From Sphaerochaeta pleomorpha str. Grapes (GTDB lineage Bacteria > Spirochaetota > Spirochaetia > Sphaerochaetales > Sphaerochaetaceae), in assembly GCF_000236685.1 (NCBI RefSeq), contig NC_016633.1:930001-994000 (forward strand): a stretch of DNA of 64,000 bases. The letters are read 5' to 3'. The translations under genes and the position numbers were made by a program. The notes beneath the pieces are model-generated. The model saw nothing but the letters and a program-made list of their open reading frames with translations. It had not been told where the DNA came from and ran no database searches. Below are positions 35,672 through 43,808 of the stretch, one piece after another; the stretch's first letter is position 1; every line of letters begins with the position of its first letter.

Positions 35672-37021
35672 TCAGGCTTTTTGTTTTGTAGTCAAAGCAA
35701 GAACCCAGCCAATTGCCAGTCCCGTTGCCATAGGGACCACCCAACCCATTCCCAGGTTGAAAAAAGGTACATAGCGCTGGTACCCAGAGAGAATGACTGC
35801 AATGATTCCATTGCCCTTGAATGCGGCCGGCAGTGCATTGAATAAGTCGCCAAAACTCTCCAGGAAGGTAAAAGCGGTGGTCAAGGCAAATACAATCTGG
35901 CGGTTATGGAACAAAGGCGAAAGCAGGCCAAGGATTATCAAGGAAATAGCCAGTGGATAGAGGAACATCAAAACAGGTATGGAAAGGGAGATGATCTTTG
36001 TCAGGCCAACGTTTGCAATGAGTGCAGAAACCAAGGTAAAAAGGATAACGAAAGCCTTATAACTCAGTCTTTTGGGAAACAAGCCACGAAAGGTTTCACT
36101 GCAAGCAGTGATAAGGCCGATGGCCGTCTTCAGGCAGGCGAAGGTTACGATCAAGGCAAGCAGTACGCTTCCCCAGGAACCGAAGAAATACCGGGCCACT
36201 TGGGCCAAGGCTATGCCCCCGTTCGCAGACAGGGGAAATTGGCTGAGACTTGTCGCACCGAGGTAGGCCAGACAGGCATAGATAAGACCCATGAGAAGAA
36301 CACTTACAGCTCCCGACTTGATTGTCCCGAGAGCAATGCCTTTCGGGCTTTTCACCCCTAAATCCTTCAAAGCCTGGACAATGATAATGCCAAAAGCCAG
36401 GGAAGCTAGTGCATCCATGGTGTTATACCCTTCCAAAAAACCTTTGAAAAACGGTGAAGTTGCATAGGAAGCCTGCACTGCCGCAGCAGAGACAGAACCC
36501 ATGGGTCTGATAAAACTGGCTACGACTAGAAATGAGAGAAAGAGCAAGAACAAGGGGTTCAGGATTTTGCCTACCCAATTCAGGATCTGGCTTGGCCGCA
36601 AGGCAAAGAACAGGGCTGAGAGGAAAAACAACAGTGTAAAAACCAATAACCCTATGCCTTGATACCCTTCAGGAATAAACGGGGCAAATCCGATTTCATA
36701 GGAAACCGTACAGGTCCTGGGAATGGCAAAGAAGGGCCCGATAGTCAAATAGAGAAGGATTGTCAGCAGGTAGCCATATCCTGTATGTACCCGGCTTGCC
36801 AGATCAAAGAGCCCCGTGCTACGGGAAAGCCCAATGGCTACAACCCCCAGAAAAGGAAGTCCTATGGCGGTTATCAAAAACCCCAGGGTTGCGATTCCTA
36901 CCGACGATCCAGCCTCCTGGCCCATATGAACGGGGAAAATCAAATTCCCGGCACCAAAGAAAAGGCCGAAAAGCAAGGAACCAACCAACGCATATGATGA
37001 CCAAGAAAGACGTTTTTCCAT
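35672..37021 (-). CDS. brnQ: Branched-chain amino acid carrier BrnQ
   Basis: This 449-residue membrane protein has about 12 helices and the LIVCS family signatures LLFGLFFGAGNLIFPV near residue 15 and AIPRTCTVSYEIG near 100. It is a cation-coupled importer of leucine, isoleucine and valine. ATG 37019-37021 has AGGGG 8 nt upstream; the in-frame GTG at 37030 abuts the site. It lies 85 nt after the NYN-domain gene, so it may be co-transcribed or have its own promoter. Confidence 0.93.
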   Translation of the reverse strand: MEKRLSWSSYALVGSLLFGLFFGAGNLIFPVHMGQEAGSSVGIATLGFLITAIGLPFLGVVAIGLSRSTGLFDLASRVHTGYGYLLTILLYLTIGPFFAIPRTCTVSYEIGFAPFIPEGYQGIGLLVFTLLFFLSALFFALRPSQILNWVGKILNPLFLLFLSFLVVASFIRPMGSVSAAAVQASYATSPFFKGFLEGYNTMDALASLAFGIIIVQALKDLGVKSPKGIALGTIKSGAVSVLLMGLIYACLAYLGATSLSQFPLSANGGIALAQVARYFFGSWGSVLLALIVTFACLKTAIGLITACSETFRGLFPKRLSYKAFVILFTLVSALIANVGLTKIISLSIPVLMFLYPLAISLIILGLLSPLFHNRQIVFALTTAFTFLESFGDLFNALPAAFKGNGIIAVILSGYQRYVPFFNLGMGWVVPMATGLAIGWVLALTTKQKA

Positions 37022-37106
37022 ATAAACCACCCCTATTGTTGAAAAGCAACCAGTCTTTCGTACAACTTAGGGAACCAAAAATCAAGGGGATAAAAACCTA
37101 AAACTG

Positions 37107-37886
37107 TTATATTGATAACATTTTTATCTGAGGATGCCCCTTATCATTCAATTTTCGCTCAATTACCTTATCTTTTTCCAGTTTTGTCAGCAGGGTGCTC
37201 AAAGTCTTATACTTACTTCGCTCGATGATACGGCTTTTATCCATCTGGTGGAATTTAATTCCGACATAACTGACCAAGTGCCAGCTATCAGGATCCATAG
37301 CCTCAAGGACTTTGAGGATAAGCTCTTCAACAAATTTATCGTTTTTCTCAGGAGAAGTAGTGTTCGGGCTTTCAGCTGATTTCGATACAGTGGCTTTTGT
37401 TTCCTCTACCTTACTTTTAGGCAGATATTCTTCGATAATGAGTATTTCATCACAGCAGTTGTTGAATATCGGTTTATTGCTCACTGATTCTTTGGTTACC
37501 AGATACACTTCCTTTCCATACTTGCGAAGGGTTTCCATGATGACCGAAAAATCAGAATCGGAAGTGATGAAGATATACCGTTCTATAGCGGGATTATTTA
37601 TGATTATGGTCTCAAGGGCATCGAGGGAGATAATAAGGTCGGCCCTGTTCTTGTAGGTAGTGGTAATAGCTGGGGTATCGCGGATGGAAAAATTGTACTC
37701 TGCAAGTTTGCTCTCGATTTTCTTGATAGAGGCAGCGTTTCCGCAGGCCATCTTGATTACAAAGATATTCTCTTCGTTCTCATCAGCATTGTGTTTCAAA
37801 GTCAATTCATCGAATAAGCTTTTCAAATCAAGATTTCCCGGGATATTCTCCAAATCAATATAGATTGCATTGTTTTTCCGCTTCAT
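37107..37886 (-). CDS. NYN-domain (PIN-like RNase) protein
   Basis: The 259-residue protein starts with an NYN/DUF88 domain (AIYIDLENIPG with the first Asp, RADLIISLDAL, FITSDSDFSVIMETLRKYGKEV), the acidic set expected of PIN-like metal-dependent ribonucleases. After a Ser/Thr/Lys-rich linker (about 158-182), a C-terminal domain (about 183-259) resembles the LOTUS/OST-HTH or winged-helix modules that follow NYN domains. TAGGAGG lies 7 nt before the ATG. Similar proteins are often of unknown role, some acting in RNA decay. Confidence 0.83.
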   Translation of the reverse strand: MKRKNNAIYIDLENIPGNLDLKSLFDELTLKHNADENEENIFVIKMACGNAASIKKIESKLAEYNFSIRDTPAITTTYKNRADLIISLDALETIIINNPAIERYIFITSDSDFSVIMETLRKYGKEVYLVTKESVSNKPIFNNCCDEILIIEEYLPKSKVEETKATVSKSAESPNTTSPEKNDKFVEELILKVLEAMDPDSWHLVSYVGIKFHQMDKSRIIERSKYKTLSTLLTKLEKDKVIERKLNDKGHPQIKMLSI

Positions 37887-37956
37887 GGAAGCCTCCTATG
37901 GTCTTCTTCCGACTCTATCATACCTACTGCCTAAACGATACAGACAGGAGCCCCTA

Positions 37957-38634
37957 CTAATGGAACAATAATCCATACAGGGCGACAACACTCAAAAGGC
38001 TAAACAAAGTCCCTACCAAAAAATATTCGCAAAACTCTGGTGATTCGGAAATCTGCCTGCTCCTGGCAAACGCCTTGGCTGCAATAACCCAACCTATCGC
38101 CCCTAATTGCCCCATGAGAAATAAGGAGGCAAGGAGCAGTCGTTCCAAATACCCAATGATCTTCCCTGCACCACTTTTACCCGAAGGCAGGTTTCCAGGT
38201 TTCAGATATCCTAATACCTGCAGAAACAAAACCGAGACTGGCTTGACGGCCGCAAGCAACAGGACAAACGCACGCACCTGCATTGCATAGGTATCAACAA
38301 AAGCGATGGAAGCAGGAAAAACGGCCACGACAAAAAGCAAACAAAGCAGATGCAACAACTGGTCAAAGACAAAAGCAACTCCATTGCTCCCTAAGGTCCT
38401 CTCAACCACAAACTTCAGGGCATCTAGCAAAACATGGGAAACAACCAAGACAAAAAAGGCGACGATATTACCGAAAGCAAACACCAACAAAAAGGGCAAA
38501 GCATAGATCAGGCCGTGTACTATGACCATCGAAAAGGCTGTGCGCTTTTTCTCTGCCATTGTATCGGACTGGAAATAGAAATCCCCGAGCAGATGAAGGC
38601 CTAGGTAGAAAACCAGGGTTGTGTTCATAATCAT
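37957..38634 (-). CDS. DUF3307 membrane protein
   Basis: This 225-residue protein with about 6-7 predicted helices opens with HLLGDFYFQSDTMAEKK, the DUF3307 signature, with a second conserved SHVLLDALK. ATG 38632-38634 overlaps the SatD gene stop by 4 nt with GAGG 8 nt upstream. DUF3307 genes are regularly paired with SatD genes; no biochemical role is established that I can name. Confidence 0.85.
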   Translation of the reverse strand: MIMNTTLVFYLGLHLLGDFYFQSDTMAEKKRTAFSMVIVHGLIYALPFLLVFAFGNIVAFFVLVVSHVLLDALKFVVERTLGSNGVAFVFDQLLHLLCLLFVVAVFPASIAFVDTYAMQVRAFVLLLAAVKPVSVLFLQVLGYLKPGNLPSGKSGAGKIIGYLERLLLASLFLMGQLGAIGWVIAAKAFARSRQISESPEFCEYFLVGTLFSLLSVVALYGLLFH

Positions 38635-39305
38635 TGGCTTGCCTCAATTTCCCGCAACAAAAGGGTTTGCGTCCGGCTTTTGGCATCAAGATAAGCAATG
38701 AGTCCCATTGCCTTGATCATAGTGAACATTTGTTGCGGGGAGATTTTCATTTCACTGGCAAGTTGCACCTGCGGTACTTTTTCAAACCCATGCTGCAGAA
38801 TCTGGAAAGTTGCAAGTTCCAACTGCCTTTTTTTCCATCCGTGTACAAGCTGGTCGCCAAGTAAAAAGGATTGGTTTACCAACTCTTGGGTAAGGTCCCC
38901 CCGCTTTGCAGGAAAAATAATTTTAGCAGTCAGTGTCTGGTAGTAGTTTTCATCATACAGGGAATCCAAGGCTTCCCGTGCATTCCAGAAGGCAGGGCCA
39001 TCGCAAAGGATGCTCGACTTAGGATCGATTGCGGTTGTGATCTCGCCCAATCCCAGACCAAGACGGACGGTACAATAGGCAGAGAGCGAAAACCGTAAGA
39101 CATCGCATATCTGAAGAAGCGGGGCGTGTGAACCGAAAATTCCCTGGAAGGAATCTCCTGAATTTACCATGAGGGAGGAAACAAGAGAATCCTTGAAACG
39201 CTTGTTGACAAAATCCATCGTCTCAATGAAATGTGTCTGGAATTTTGCCCTGTCTGGAATGTCTCTCGATTTGACGACATCACCAAGTATTACAAAGTAC
39301 TGCAT
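38631..39305 (-). CDS. SatD-family protein with C-terminal winged-helix-like region
   Basis: The 224-residue protein matches the SatD family: YFVILGDVVKSRDIPDR at the N-terminus, NSGDSFQGIF near 48, and GPAFWNAREALD near 102. The last 55 residues (VPQVQLASEMKISPQQMF) read like a MarR or winged-helix DNA-binding module, so autoregulation is possible. There is no Shine-Dalgarno before ATG 39303-39305; instead a good promoter places transcription start at the A of the ATG, predicting a leaderless message. It forms a two-gene unit with the DUF3307 gene. Confidence 0.83.
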   Translation of the reverse strand: MQYFVILGDVVKSRDIPDRAKFQTHFIETMDFVNKRFKDSLVSSLMVNSGDSFQGIFGSHAPLLQICDVLRFSLSAYCTVRLGLGLGEITTAIDPKSSILCDGPAFWNAREALDSLYDENYYQTLTAKIIFPAKRGDLTQELVNQSFLLGDQLVHGWKKRQLELATFQILQHGFEKVPQVQLASEMKISPQQMFTMIKAMGLIAYLDAKSRTQTLLLREIEASQ

Positions 39306-39311
39306 GCAATA

Positions 39312-39340
39312 AAGATACCACAGGTATTTGGTTTTATCAA
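39312..39340 (-). promoter_or_regulatory. Promoter of satD-DUF3307, predicted leaderless
   Basis: TTGATA (39335-39340) and TATCTT (39312-39317) on the minus strand are 17 bp apart. The ATG begins 7 nt after the -10 box, so transcription would start at or next to the first codon. Confidence 0.65.
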
Positions 39341-39410
39341 TTATTTAGCATTGATTTTTCTTTAATAAACTATTTTTAGTTTATTTTTCAATTATCAATA
39401 GAGTATTGAT
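39336..39410. promoter_or_regulatory. Three inverted repeats in the satD/tetR intergenic region
   Basis: ATCAAT...ATTGAT (39336-39355, 8-bp spacer) overlaps the satD -35 box. AATAAACTA/TAGTTTATT (39364-39385, 9-bp arms, 4-bp spacer) is perfect. ATCAATA/TATTGAT (39394-39410, 3-bp spacer) is perfect and shares its half-site with the first. They look like operators for one or two regulators; the satD product or the neighbouring TetR are candidates. Confidence 0.5.
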
Positions 39411-39442
39411 GATATACTTATTCCATTTTTTTTACCGATTTC

Positions 39443-39472
39443 TTGACAAAGCGTACCACCTACATCTATATT
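39443..39472 (+). promoter_or_regulatory. Promoter of the tetR-P-type ATPase operon
   Basis: TTGACA (39443-39448) and TATATT (39467-39472) are separated by 18 bp. The predicted start lies inside the following operator. Confidence 0.75.
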
Positions 39473-39485
39473 AACCGAACGGTTA
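39472..39485. promoter_or_regulatory. TetR operator
   Basis: TAACCG-AA-CGGTTA is an inverted repeat placed directly at the predicted transcription start. AACCGAACGGTTAG-type sequences are common TetR-family operators, so autoregulation is likely. Confidence 0.75.
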
Positions 39486-39503
39486 GTTAATAAAGGATTA
39501 CGT

Positions 39504-40223
39504 ATGCAAAACAAACCAGAAACAGAGGCAAAGGACCGGATTCTTGCAACCTCCATCAAACTTTTCTCCCAGAAAGGCTTTGATGGCACCAGTGTGAATC
39601 TGATAGCCCAGGAGGCTAAGGTCAATAAGGCCCTCATTTACTACTATTTCAAAAGCAAGGAAGAAATCCTCGACAGGATGATACAGTCGCTCTTTGATGG
39701 TATGACCGAGCTTACGCTCTCTTTCGTCCATGAGACCATGGTTGAAATGATCAGTTTAAAACAGCTGGACATCCTGTCTGACCGACTTCGCTTTGCAGAC
39801 AAAAAAAGTCTTGATACCTTCATCGCAAAGCTGGATGCCTACTACCATTCATTGCTGGACTATGCCATAGACAACAAGGCTGTTTTGCGCATCTTGATGC
39901 TGGAATCTTTAAAAAATGACAGTAAATATAGCAACGGTCTCTTTAGGTTTCTTGAAATGACTAAAGCAGATGAGAGCAACCCTGTCTATAAGACAATCTG
40001 GGAAGCTGACCAGGATTTTACCTACACCAGTGAGATGACTTTGTACCGCTTCTTTTTCAACATCATCCCTATCGTAAACTTTGCTGCTTACTTCGACGAC
40101 TATAAAACAATAAGTAAGATAGAGGGGACACTCCTCATCGACAGTTTCATGCGCTCATGCCACACTACCACTATGGCATTTGTATCAGGAACCGACTTGC
40201 ATTTACATACCATAGACAACTAA
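39504..40223 (+). CDS. TetR-family transcriptional regulator
   Basis: The 239-residue protein has a TetR HTH (SIKLFSQKGFDGTSVNLIAQEAKVNKALIYYYF in two parts, about residues 17-50) and a large C-terminal ligand domain. AAAGGA lies 6 nt before the ATG. It is 19 nt upstream of the P-type ATPase gene on the same strand. Its operator overlaps the operon promoter, so it likely represses itself and the pump. The ligand could be a metal or stress signal, but this is not shown. Confidence 0.92.
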   Translation: MQNKPETEAKDRILATSIKLFSQKGFDGTSVNLIAQEAKVNKALIYYYFKSKEEILDRMIQSLFDGMTELTLSFVHETMVEMISLKQLDILSDRLRFADKKSLDTFIAKLDAYYHSLLDYAIDNKAVLRILMLESLKNDSKYSNGLFRFLEMTKADESNPVYKTIWEADQDFTYTSEMTLYRFFFNIIPIVNFAAYFDDYKTISKIEGTLLIDSFMRSCHTTTMAFVSGTDLHLHTIDN

Positions 40224-40242
40224 ACCTTCTGGAGGTACTTTT

Positions 40243-42858
40243 GTGCTAGCACATTTCGAAACACTTTCCGATGTAATCAAGACATTGGGTACAAATGCCA
40301 AGTCAGGGCTATCTGAATCCGAGGCAAAAGCACGCCTTGCCCAATATGGGCAAAACAAGCTCAAAGAAAAGAAACGAAAATCGAATCTGCAACGGTTTTT
40401 GATCCAGTTCAAGGACGTCATGATCATTATCCTCATCATTGCAGCAATCATATCCTTTGGAATTGCTTTCTATGAGGGAGAGGGATTCTTTGAACCGCTT
40501 TTGATCATGCTCATTGTCATTTTGAATGCAGTAATGGGTGTCATGCAGGAAAACAAGGCTGAGAAGGCCCTCGACGCCTTGAAAAAGCTTTCATCGCCCC
40601 ACTCCAGGGTCCTTCGCGACGGCAAGGAAAGCATTGTCGAGGCAGCATATCTGGTTCCTGGTGATATAGTCATCCTGGAAGCCGGGGATATAACCCCTGC
40701 AGATGTACGGCTTATTGCTTCCTCGAACCTAAAGTCCGATGAATCAGCGCTTACCGGGGAATCGGTAGCAGCCGAAAAAGACAGCGATGCCATAGTCGCT
40801 TCCGATGCTCCTTTGGGCGACCGCTTCAACATGCTTTTTTCAGGTTGCAGCATTACCTATGGTTCTGCAAAAGCTGTGGTAACAGGCACCGGCATGCAAA
40901 CAGAAATGGGCAAAATTGCCGATTTGCTGCAAAGTGCCGAGGACAACCAGACTACTCCTTTGCAAGTCAAGCTTGCAGAACTCGGCAAGTACCTGGGAAT
41001 AGCGGCACTGGTTGCCTGTGGGGTAATATTCGGTATCGGGATACTGGACAAGATGGATATCCTGGACATGTTCATGATCTCAGTCTCCCTTGCAGTTTCG
41101 GCAATTCCCGAAGGCTTGCCGGCAATCGTAACGGTTGTTCTGGCTATTGGGGTGCAGCGTATGGCCAAGCGCAATGCCATTGTCCGAAGGCTCCCTGCAG
41201 TAGAGACCTTGGGAAGCGCTTCGGTTATCTGCTCTGACAAGACCGGTACCTTAACCCAGAACAAAATGACCCTTACCAAAGCCTATGCTAGTGAAAGCGA
41301 TACCCTTGAAGATATTTCATCAAGCAACTCAGAGGCGATCAGGACCTTGCTTTCCTATGCTACGCTTTGCTGCGACGGAAAGGTAGAGTTTGTCGAGGGA
41401 AAAGAAAAACATATGGGCGATCCGACAGAGACTTCAATCATCGTCGGAGCCTTTAAAAACGGCATAGACCAGGCAGAACTTACTGCGCGATGCCCCCGTC
41501 TTGCATCCCTACCTTTCGATTCGGAAAGAAAGCTTATGACTACGGTCAACGTCATCGACGGAAAGAATATCGTCATTGTAAAAGGTGCTTTTGACATGCT
41601 TGAGAAGCGATGCAGTTCAGGCGATACAGAAACCGCCCGCTCGTTGGTTGAAAAGCTCAGTGCAGATGCCCTGCGTCTCCTTGCTGTCGCATACAAGGAA
41701 ATTGGGACTGTACCAGAGAAACCCACAAGCGAAGAACTGGAGTCTAACCTGACCTTTATGGGCCTGGTCGGTATGATCGACCCCCCACGCAAAGAAGCAG
41801 GCGAAGCGGTCGCACTTTGCAAGAAAGCAGGTATCAAGGTTGTCATGATAACCGGAGACCATGTCATTACAGCGGGTGCCATTGCCAAGGAGTTGGGAAT
41901 CCTCAATCCTGGGGAGATGTCAATTACCGGCAAAGAACTTGAACAGATGAGCGATGAGGAACTCAAGGCCAAGGTCCGTTCCATCAGCGTATATGCCCGG
42001 GTCACGCCGTCAGATAAAATCAAGATTGTCCGTGCCTGGCAAGACAGCGGCGAGGTTGTGGCCATGACCGGGGATGGCGTCAATGATGCCCCTGCCCTCA
42101 AGGCTGCAGATATTGGGTGTGCCATGGGCATCACGGGAACAGAAGTTGCCAAAGGGGCTGCGGCAATGACACTCTCTGATGACAATTTTGCCACTATCGT
42201 AGAGGCAGTAAGGGAAGGTCGTGGAATCTATGACAACATCAAAAAAGTGGTCAGCTACCTGCTCTCCACCAATATCGGGGAAGTACTGACTGTCTTCTTT
42301 GCGATGCTATTCTGGAGACAGACCCCGTTACTCTCCATGCAGTTGCTTTGGATCAACCTTATTACCGACAGCCTTCCGGCTATTGCACTGGGGATGGAAC
42401 CTATCGGAAGCAAGGTAATGGAGCGAAAACCGAAAAGCAAGGACGAAGGACTGTTTGCCGGCGGATTGACCCTCCAGGTAATTTTGCAGGGAACTATGTT
42501 TGCCGTGTTGACGCTGCTTGCCTTCTCCATCGGCTGGAAGGAAAATGGAAACCTAAGCGAAGGCAGAACCATGGCTTTCATGGTCCTTTCCTCCATGCAG
42601 TTGTTTCATTCCTTCAACATGCGATCGGCTTTCTCCTTGTTCAAGATCGGGATCTTCACAAACAAGAGTTTGAACAAAGCAGTACTCACCTCAGCTTTGA
42701 TGCTCCTTTTGGTGTTGTTCATTCCCCCGATTACTTCAATCTTCGCCCTTACGATGCTGAGCGGCAAACTCTATGCCATTGCAATCCTCTTTGCTTTGCT
42801 ACCTATCCCAATCCTTGAACTGGCAAAGAAAGCAGGGATCATCAGATATATGGATTAG
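40243..42858 (+). CDS. Calcium-type P-type ATPase (P2A, SERCA-like)
   Basis: The 871-residue protein has the N-terminal cation ATPase domain, TGES actuator motif, phosphorylation site DKTGTLT (Asp332), the KGAFD nucleotide-binding motif and GDGVNDAPALKAADIG. Transmembrane ion residues match the Ca2+ class: PEGLP in M4, NIGE in M5 and NLITD in M6. Transport of Ca2+ (or Mn2+) out of the cytoplasm is expected. The start is GTG 40243 with GGAGG 8 nt upstream. It is the second gene of a TetR-controlled operon and is closed by a terminator at 42921-42955. Confidence 0.92.
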   Translation: MLAHFETLSDVIKTLGTNAKSGLSESEAKARLAQYGQNKLKEKKRKSNLQRFLIQFKDVMIIILIIAAIISFGIAFYEGEGFFEPLLIMLIVILNAVMGVMQENKAEKALDALKKLSSPHSRVLRDGKESIVEAAYLVPGDIVILEAGDITPADVRLIASSNLKSDESALTGESVAAEKDSDAIVASDAPLGDRFNMLFSGCSITYGSAKAVVTGTGMQTEMGKIADLLQSAEDNQTTPLQVKLAELGKYLGIAALVACGVIFGIGILDKMDILDMFMISVSLAVSAIPEGLPAIVTVVLAIGVQRMAKRNAIVRRLPAVETLGSASVICSDKTGTLTQNKMTLTKAYASESDTLEDISSSNSEAIRTLLSYATLCCDGKVEFVEGKEKHMGDPTETSIIVGAFKNGIDQAELTARCPRLASLPFDSERKLMTTVNVIDGKNIVIVKGAFDMLEKRCSSGDTETARSLVEKLSADALRLLAVAYKEIGTVPEKPTSEELESNLTFMGLVGMIDPPRKEAGEAVALCKKAGIKVVMITGDHVITAGAIAKELGILNPGEMSITGKELEQMSDEELKAKVRSISVYARVTPSDKIKIVRAWQDSGEVVAMTGDGVNDAPALKAADIGCAMGITGTEVAKGAAAMTLSDDNFATIVEAVREGRGIYDNIKKVVSYLLSTNIGEVLTVFFAMLFWRQTPLLSMQLLWINLITDSLPAIALGMEPIGSKVMERKPKSKDEGLFAGGLTLQVILQGTMFAVLTLLAFSIGWKENGNLSEGRTMAFMVLSSMQLFHSFNMRSAFSLFKIGIFTNKSLNKAVLTSALMLLLVLFIPPITSIFALTMLSGKLYAIAILFALLPIPILELAKKAGIIRYMD

Positions 42859-42920
42859 AAAAACCTGCTCAGATGCATACGATCCAAAACAAAAGTAACA
42901 CATAAAGAAAGAAAAACAGA

Positions 42921-42955
42921 GACAGAGGCTGGGACATTTCCAGCCTCTTGTCTTT
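42921..42955 (+). terminator. Intrinsic terminator of the tetR-P-type ATPase operon
   Basis: AGAGGCTGG (42924-42932) and CCAGCCTCT (42940-42948) form a 9-bp stem with a 7-nt loop, extended by GAC/GTC across a bulge, followed by TTGTCTTTG. Confidence 0.8.
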
Positions 42956-43066
42956 GCCCTGTGATAACGAGAATGGTTGTTTGCTTCGAGCAAGGTTATA
43001 CGTTACAAGACCTTTAGCCTGGAAGTTACACTCCTGCCTCAATGCAAAAAATGATTGCAGAATATG

Positions 43067-43434
43067 TTAATAACGTTGGAATTCCAACAAATGCCTAACC
43101 AATACATATACGGTTGTAGACGATTCTTCTGTAGCCGGGGAGCAATGATCTAGTCTGTTATATATTTTCTCAGCCCTCTCGATTGCAAGCTGGACACGGT
43201 CTTTGTTGGTTATCGGATTTTTGCCTAAACTACAATCAAAGAAAGGGTGTTACACCCTTCTCCTACAGCTTCAACAGTAGCTGATTTGAATTTAAAGGCA
43301 TTGAAGTATGAAGGTTCGGTATTCTTTCCTTCACACACAATCAATAGTGTTGGATTAACAGTAAGGTGGGGTACTCTTCTTGATAATTTGTGCTTTTCCT
43401 GCCTTCGTTTTCGTTCTATCTCTCTGGAGGCCAT
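43067..43434 (-). pseudogene. Internally deleted rloB-like gene
   Basis: The N-terminal part (ATG 43432-43434, AGAGG 7 nt upstream) encodes ASREIERKRRQ, then LLIVCEGKNTEPSYFNAFK, the hallmark of RloB proteins. It stops at TAG after about 70 codons. In the next frame and just downstream, the sequence encodes KNPITNKDRVQLAIERAEKIY and then STTVYVLVRHLLEF, ending at 43067, which matches RloB C-termini. The middle of the protein, with the expected acidic and FExW-type residues, is missing. So one internal deletion has joined both ends out of frame. RloB normally works with an RloA-type ATPase in anti-phage or restriction-linked loci. Confidence 0.72.
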
Positions 43435-43560
43435 GGTTTTTCCTCTTCGCATGCTTCATCATTGAAATGATTGAGCGTATTCAAATAGGGAATTGCACCA
43501 TATTTTGCCTTTAGTTTGAAAGAAATCTTTGACCGACTCTTGCACCTTGGATATCTACTT
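43416..43560 (-). pseudogene. C-terminal remnant of an RloA-like ATPase
   Basis: Immediately upstream of the rloB remnant and overlapping its start by 19 bp, the minus strand encodes AKYGAIPYLNTLNHFNDE and ends at TAG 43416-43418. YGAIP near the end is typical of RloA-like ATPase C-termini. A frameshift before it links to QESVKDFFQTKG. Nothing of the ATPase core remains. Confidence 0.5.
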
Positions 43561-43808
43561 GGTTTCTCGTTCGAAGAACCTTTTACTACCTAAGATTTCA
43601 AAGAGGAACCCTTATCTCTACTTGAAGCAAGACAACCTGGCAATGTTCGTATCATTGTATCTTACAAACCTGAAAACCCACTACAGGTGAAAGCCAAAGA
43701 AAATTCCCTACTCCATTGCATGGAATCTGATACGTTCCTAAGCTAAAAGGTTTGCGTTGGGGCTTGTCCTCCTATATCATTATATTGAATGGAAAAGGAG
43801 GACTCCTC

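Larger units (their letters stand above)
42956..43808. other. Gap with decayed genes and xdh promoter region
   Basis: Between the ATPase terminator and the xanthine-dehydrogenase-type operon the only recognisable content is the rloA/rloB debris. At 43594-43742 a 50-codon plus-strand frame is open but unrecognised. The promoter of the following operon should lie near 43700-43790 but is not obvious. Confidence 0.45.

Noticed and set aside
35906-36361. 151-codon plus-strand frame
   Set aside because: It is antisense to brnQ and low in hydrophobic or motif content; the brnQ frame is convincing.
43752-43808. Longer N-terminus for the fused xanthine-dehydrogenase-type protein
   Set aside because: The upstream ATG has no ribosome site, the extra residues do not fit the family, and a strong AAGGAGG precedes ATG 43809.
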